Assembly (NCBI GenBank): GCA_948888345.1
Contig: CAQTPN010000028.1
Coordinates: 1-9,702 of the forward strand
From: an uncultured bacterium
GTDB taxonomy: Bacteria > Cyanobacteriota > Vampirovibrionia > Gastranaerophilales > Gastranaerophilaceae
Direction: 5' to 3'
Length of the DNA: 9,702 bases
The notes under the pieces were generated by a model. The model saw only the letters and a program-made list of their open reading frames with translations. It was not told where the DNA came from and did no database searches. The position numbers were made by a program, and so were the translations under genes. Below are positions 6,345 through 9,702 of the stretch, in pieces; position 1 is the first letter of the stretch, and each line of letters starts with the position of its first letter.

Positions 6345-8831
6345 ATGTCTGACAGAGTTGATAAAATAAAAGTCCGCGGGGCAAGGGTACACAATTTAAA
6401 GAATATTGATGTTGATGTTCCTTTGAATAAAATTGTCGGTATTGCAGGGGTTTCCGGTTCAGGAAAATCTTCTCTTGCCCTTGGGGTTTTATACGCAGAA
6501 GGCTCAAGACGTTATTTAGAAGCACTTTCAACCTATACAAGAAGGCGGATGACGCAGGCACAAAAGGCTTTAGTGGATGAAGTTTTGTATGTACCTGCAT
6601 CCCTTGCTCTTCATCAACGCCCCGCAATTTCAGGCATCAGAAGCACATTCGGCACCGGTTCAGAACTTTTAAACAGTTTGAGGCTGATGTTTTCAAGGCT
6701 TTCAAATCATCGCTGTCCGAACGGCCATTATCTTGAACCCACTCTTCTTGTTGCTGCCGAAAAAGAACTTATCTGCCCCGAATGCGGCGTGCATTTTTTT
6801 GCACCGTCTGCTGAAGAATTGGCATTTAACAGTCAGGGGGCGTGCAAAACCTGTGACGGAACAGGGATTGTAAGAACCGTTAATATCGGTTCCCTTGTTC
6901 CTGATGAAAATTTAACCATTGATGAGGGTGCTGTTGCCCCGTGGGGCACTTTAATGTGGTCTTTGATGACGGATGTGTGCCGTGAAATGGGTGTTAGAAC
7001 CGATATTCCCTTTAAAGATTTAACCGAAAAGGAAAAAGATATAGTTTACAGAGGCCCTGCCGAAAAGAAACATATTTTCTACAAGGCAAAAAATACAAAT
7101 CAAGCAGGAGAACTGGATTTTACCTATTATAATGCAGTTTATACGGTGGAAAATGCCCTCTCAAAGGTTAAAGACGAAAAGAGCATGAAAAGGGTTGAAA
7201 AGTTTTTAAAACAGGATATCTGCCCTGATTGCGGCGGAAGCAGGCTTTCTGAAAGTGCAAGGGCACCTAAATTAAGAGAGATTTCTCTTGATGAAGCCTG
7301 TAAAATGACTCTTTTTGGTCTTGTTGAATGGGTAAAAGGCGTACCGGATACGCTTCCTTGTGAAATGCGCCCTATGGCGGAAAGCATTTGCGAATCTTTT
7401 TTAAATACTGCAAAAAGACTGATGGATTTGGGTCTCGGGTATTTAACGCTTGATAGAGCGGCTTCCACTCTATCTACGGGCGAAAGGCAGCGTATGCAGC
7501 TTGCCCGCGCCGTCCGCAACCGTACAACGGGGGTATTATATGTTCTTGACGAGCCTTCTATCGGGCTTCATCCTTCAAATATTGAAGGCCTTAAGGGTGT
7601 TATGGAAGATTTAATTTCTGACGGGAATTCTGTTATCCTTGTCGACCATGATATTGAAATTTTATCCGCTGCGGATTGGGTTATTGAAATGGGCCCGAAA
7701 GCGGGGGCGGATGGCGGATATATTATAGCGCAGGGCAGTATATCCGATATTAAAAATGATGATAATTCTGTAATCGGCGGATATCTTTCAGGGAAAACCA
7801 GTGTTGTTATTGAAAGTTCGGCTAATCAGGATGAAATATTTAAAAACGGAAAAATTCATATTTCAACCGGTGCAATTCATACAGTAAAACCGCTTGAAGT
7901 TGATATCCCAAAAGGGGTGCTAACCGTGGTAACAGGAGTATCCGGGTCCGGAAAAACAACAATGGTGCTTGAAAGCCTTGTTCCTGCGCTGGAGGCTGCC
8001 ATATCAGGCAAAAAACCGCCTGAACATATTTCAAATATTGATGTCTGCGGAATTTCTCAGGTAAAATTGATTGATGCAACGCCAATCGGGGTGAATGTGC
8101 GCTCCACTGTTGCAACTTATGCCAATATCCACGATGAATTAAGAAAAGTATTTGCGAAAACTCCAAAAGCAAAAGAAGCGGGGTACAAAGCGGGAGATTT
8201 TTCCTATAATACCGGAAAATTAAGGTGTTTGCCCTGTGATGGGACGGGCGTTATTAATTTAGATGTGCAGTTTTTGCCGGATGTTGAAATACCTTGCCCT
8301 GAATGCGGCGGCTCAAGGTATTCAAAAGAGATAAATCATATAAAATATGAAACAAAATCGGGTGAAAGTTATACCCTGCCTCAAATTATGAGAATGAATG
8401 TAAATGAAGCCATAAGAGTTTGCAAGGATTTGAAAATAATTAAACAAAGGCTTGAAGTGCTGCAGGAATTAGGGCTCGGCTATTTAACTTTAGGTGAGGC
8501 TACAACGGGGCTTTCGGGCGGTGAGGCTCAGCGGTTGAAACTTGCATCCGAGATGAGGAGAGCGCAGGAGAATTCCATTTTTATATTTGATGAGCCTACA
8601 ATCGGCCTTCATCCGAAAGATGTTCAAACGCTTCTTTATGTATTTCAAACTCTTATAAAAAACGGTGCTACCGTGGTTGTGATTGAGCATGATTTAGATG
8701 TTATAAGAAATGCCGATTATATTGTAGATATGGGCCCCGAGGGCGGAGATAAGGGCGGAGAGATAGTATTTTCTGGCCCTGCTTCCCTCCTTAAAAAATG
8801 CCCCGCCTCCAAAACCGCAAAGTATGTGTAG
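6345..8831 (+). CDS. UvrA-like double-ABC ATPase, class II (no UvrB-binding domain)
   Basis: At 828 residues this is shorter than canonical UvrA (about 940). It keeps both ATPase cassettes: Walker A GVSGSGKSS (35-43) and GVSGSGKTT (531-539), signatures LSTGE (376-380) and LSGGE (723-727), Walker B DEP at 402-404 and 749-751, and H-loops VDHD and IEHD. Zinc-module Cys pairs are present (CKTCDGTG with CPDCGG; CLPCDGTG with CPECGG). Where canonical UvrA has its roughly 115-residue UvrB-binding domain, there are only about 40 residues with a CPNGH...CPEC motif. This is the UvrA2-like condition, tied to DNA-damage or drug tolerance instead of standard excision repair. The first signature has Thr in place of the usual Gly. 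The ATG is 5 bp after the flavodoxin stop and the nearest AAGGAA is 14 nt away, so translational coupling is likely. The symbol uvrA is withheld because the housekeeping role is unlikely. Confidence 0.9.
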   Translation: MSDRVDKIKVRGARVHNLKNIDVDVPLNKIVGIAGVSGSGKSSLALGVLYAEGSRRYLEALSTYTRRRMTQAQKALVDEVLYVPASLALHQRPAISGIRSTFGTGSELLNSLRLMFSRLSNHRCPNGHYLEPTLLVAAEKELICPECGVHFFAPSAEELAFNSQGACKTCDGTGIVRTVNIGSLVPDENLTIDEGAVAPWGTLMWSLMTDVCREMGVRTDIPFKDLTEKEKDIVYRGPAEKKHIFYKAKNTNQAGELDFTYYNAVYTVENALSKVKDEKSMKRVEKFLKQDICPDCGGSRLSESARAPKLREISLDEACKMTLFGLVEWVKGVPDTLPCEMRPMAESICESFLNTAKRLMDLGLGYLTLDRAASTLSTGERQRMQLARAVRNRTTGVLYVLDEPSIGLHPSNIEGLKGVMEDLISDGNSVILVDHDIEILSAADWVIEMGPKAGADGGYIIAQGSISDIKNDDNSVIGGYLSGKTSVVIESSANQDEIFKNGKIHISTGAIHTVKPLEVDIPKGVLTVVTGVSGSGKTTMVLESLVPALEAAISGKKPPEHISNIDVCGISQVKLIDATPIGVNVRSTVATYANIHDELRKVFAKTPKAKEAGYKAGDFSYNTGKLRCLPCDGTGVINLDVQFLPDVEIPCPECGGSRYSKEINHIKYETKSGESYTLPQIMRMNVNEAIRVCKDLKIIKQRLEVLQELGLGYLTLGEATTGLSGGEAQRLKLASEMRRAQENSIFIFDEPTIGLHPKDVQTLLYVFQTLIKNGATVVVIEHDLDVIRNADYIVDMGPEGGDKGGEIVFSGPASLLKKCPASKTAKYV

Positions 8832-8833
8832 AT

Positions 8834-9064
8834 TTAGCTTCTTTTGCACCTCATTATATGATTTTCCAGCTTCTGCAGTTTTTTATTTGTAACTTTAATG
8901 TAGAAGTTTAATATATACATAAGACCGTCTATGTCGGCCGGAGTTTCGTATTCAACACAATGATATACTTGATGTAAAATTCGTCCCAGGGTTGTGACGT
9001 ATGATAATTCATATCTGACTTGCATTATTTTGTTTTCTATAATATTTAATTCTTCTTGATTCAT
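8834..9064 (-). CDS. Small helical protein of unknown function
   Basis: This 76-residue ORF on the minus strand starts at an ATG (9064-9062) with a good Shine-Dalgarno (AAAGGAAG, about 5 nt upstream). It ends 2 bp from the stop of the UvrA-like gene (convergent). The sequence looks wholly helical: MNQEELNIIENKIMQVRYEL at the start, and a C-terminal stretch rich in Lys, Leu and Glu (KKLQKLENH) that could form a coiled coil. There is no signal peptide, clear membrane segment or recognised motif. His and Cys are few and not arranged as a metal site. I do not recognise the family. The ribosome site, intergenic position and normal composition argue that it is real, but no function can be given. 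Confidence 0.65.
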   Translation of the reverse strand: MNQEELNIIENKIMQVRYELSYVTTLGRILHQVYHCVEYETPADIDGLMYILNFYIKVTNKKLQKLENHIMRCKRS

Positions 9065-9102
9065 TTTTCTTCCTTTGTTTTATTGTATTTATCTCACAAT
9101 AT

Positions 9103-9120
9103 ATTACAAGATTATGTAAT
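9103..9120. promoter_or_regulatory. Perfect 6-6-6 inverted repeat in the divergent gap
   Basis: ATTACA and TGTAAT flank a 6-bp centre (AGATTA). The repeat lies 38 bp upstream of the minus-strand small gene and about 107 bp upstream of the -10 box of the TRIC gene, a suitable place for a dimeric repressor or activator. It has no U-tract, so it is not a terminator. A 6-bp perfect repeat in AT-rich DNA can arise by chance. Confidence 0.35.
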
Positions 9121-9226
9121 GCAATTGCTTTGATTTAAATTGTTACAGCTTTCAAGTATTAATTTATTTTTAAAATATTAATTTAAAAATAGTTAACAAT
9201 TTTGAAAAACTTTAATTTTTTATCTT

Positions 9227-9235
9227 TGATATAAT
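9227..9235 (+). promoter_or_regulatory. Extended -10 promoter, leaderless start for the TRIC gene
   Basis: TGATATAAT is a perfect TGnTATAAT. Six bases separate it from the A of the ATG at 9242, so the standard initiation position coincides with the start codon. No Shine-Dalgarno precedes that ATG. Promoter and missing ribosome site together support a leaderless mRNA. No well-spaced -35 was found (TTGAAA at 9202 is 22 bp away). Confidence 0.5.
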
Positions 9236-9241
9236 TCTGGT

Positions 9242-9668
9242 ATGCAATTTGGTGTAGAAATATTTATAATCGAAATGATTGGAATTGTGGCGTTCACAAT
9301 CTCCGGGGTAATTGTCGCGTTTAAGAAGAGGTTTGACCTTTTGGGGGTTGTAACTCTCGGAATGCTTACCGCAGTAGGCGGCGGTGCTTTAAGGGATATC
9401 CTTTTAGGAATTTTACCTCCTTCTATGTTTAAAAACGGCATATATGTCTTATGTGCCTTTATAACGGCTGTTGTTTCCTTCTACACCGGTATTTTTGCGA
9501 TTAAAAAAATAAAACGCAAAAGGGTAAAATATTATAATTTAATAACCTTTTTTGATGCCGTGGGCCTTGGGGTTTTCACAGTGGTAGGCGCAAATACGGC
9601 TATAGTAAACGGTTTTGCAGATAATGCTTTTCTTACGATTTTTGTAGGGGTTATAACAGGTGTCGGCG
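9242..9668 (+). CDS. TRIC/UPF0126-family membrane protein, 3'-truncated
   Basis: The 142 visible residues form hydrophobic segments typical of the PF03458 family (prokaryotic TRIC homologues, E. coli YicG/YadS type; cation channel or glycine transporter in the inner membrane). The family has two internal repeats, each with a GGGxxRD motif. The first is intact (AVGGGALRD, residues 44-52). The second begins as FVGVITGVG and is cut exactly where another GG would be expected. Between the repeats is a basic loop (KKIKRKR) followed by FFDAVGLGVFTVVGA. The frame stays open to the window end, but everything after 9668 is adapter sequence (reading EIGRASCRERV) and not part of the protein. The ATG at 9242 has no ribosome site and may be the first transcribed codon. 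Confidence 0.88.
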
Positions 9669-9702
9669 AGATCGGAAGAGCGTCGTGTAGGGAAAGAGTG
9701 TA
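9669..9702 (+). other. Illumina TruSeq adapter sequence (assembly artefact)
   Basis: The last 34 bases begin AGATCGGAAGAGCGTCGTGT and match, to the last base, the reverse complement of the Illumina TruSeq universal adapter as I know it. They replace the expected continuation of the TRIC gene and should be trimmed. Confidence 0.97.

Noticed and set aside
6265..6627. Minus-strand 120-codon ORF across the flavodoxin/UvrA junction
   Set aside because: It is antisense to two well-supported genes and matches no recognisable domain.
7139..7519. Minus-strand 126-codon ORF (and similar ones at 7840-8172 and 8490-8690)
   Set aside because: All are antisense to the UvrA-like gene, whose motifs are intact throughout; they are by-products of its codon usage.
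9103..9120. NtcA-type or CRP/FNR-type operator
   Set aside because: The repeat reads TAC-N8-GTA, the reverse of the NtcA GTA-N8-TAC, and does not match TGTGA or TTGAT half-sites.
9157..9185. Two direct copies of TATTAATTTA, 19 bp apart
   Set aside because: The stretch is low-complexity A/T sequence and two copies are too few to suggest an iteron or array.
9220..9441. Minus-strand 73-codon ORF
   Set aside because: It is antisense to the start of the TRIC-family gene, which has a clear family motif.

Overview
The window looks like a complete short contig from a low-GC, AT-rich bacterium, probably a metagenome assembly. Genes are bacterial: genetic code 11, Shine-Dalgarno sites at several starts, close packing. 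Gene content (surface-glycan glycosyltransferases, a signal-bearing flavodoxin, a UvrA-like double-ABC ATPase without a UvrB-binding domain) would fit a gut Firmicute or a Vampirovibrionia/Gastranaerophilales-type bacterium. I cannot choose between them from sequence alone. The left end cuts a gene. The right end is not biological: the last 34 bases match the Illumina TruSeq adapter.

Region 1 (2-5661, + strand) is a surface-polysaccharide block with three glycosyltransferase genes: a 5'-truncated GT4, a two-domain GT4-GT2 protein, and a two-domain protein in the opposite order, GT2-GT4. The GT2 domains of the last two share a 171-bp tract with only 3 mismatches, while the flanking sequence differs, so a module was recently duplicated or converted. 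The 169-bp gap before the third gene holds an extended -10 promoter, a 24-codon Cys-rich upstream ORF with its own Shine-Dalgarno, and a hairpin whose 3' arm contains the Shine-Dalgarno of the glycosyltransferase. The uORF ends one base before the next ATG. This resembles a translational attenuation or coupling device and is the most interesting non-coding structure here.

Region 2 (about 5672-8831, + strand) is a two-gene operon, visibly richer in G+C than region 1. It starts with a promoter whose -35 and -10 boxes are 19 bp apart around an imperfect dyad, the layout used by MerR-family activators. It encodes a flavodoxin with an N-terminal export signal and then, 5 bp downstream, the UvrA-like ATPase. 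The flavodoxin gene also has an internal ATG behind a perfect AGGAGG, so it could yield both an exported and a cytosolic form.

Region 3 (8834-9702) has a small helical protein of unknown function on the minus strand, convergent with the UvrA-like gene, then a 177-bp AT-rich divergent gap with a 6-6-6 inverted repeat. A TRIC/UPF0126 (PF03458) membrane protein gene follows. It appears leaderless, since its ATG sits where an extended -10 box would start transcription, and it is cut by the adapter. No tRNA, rRNA, CRISPR array, insertion sequence or convincing intrinsic terminator was seen.
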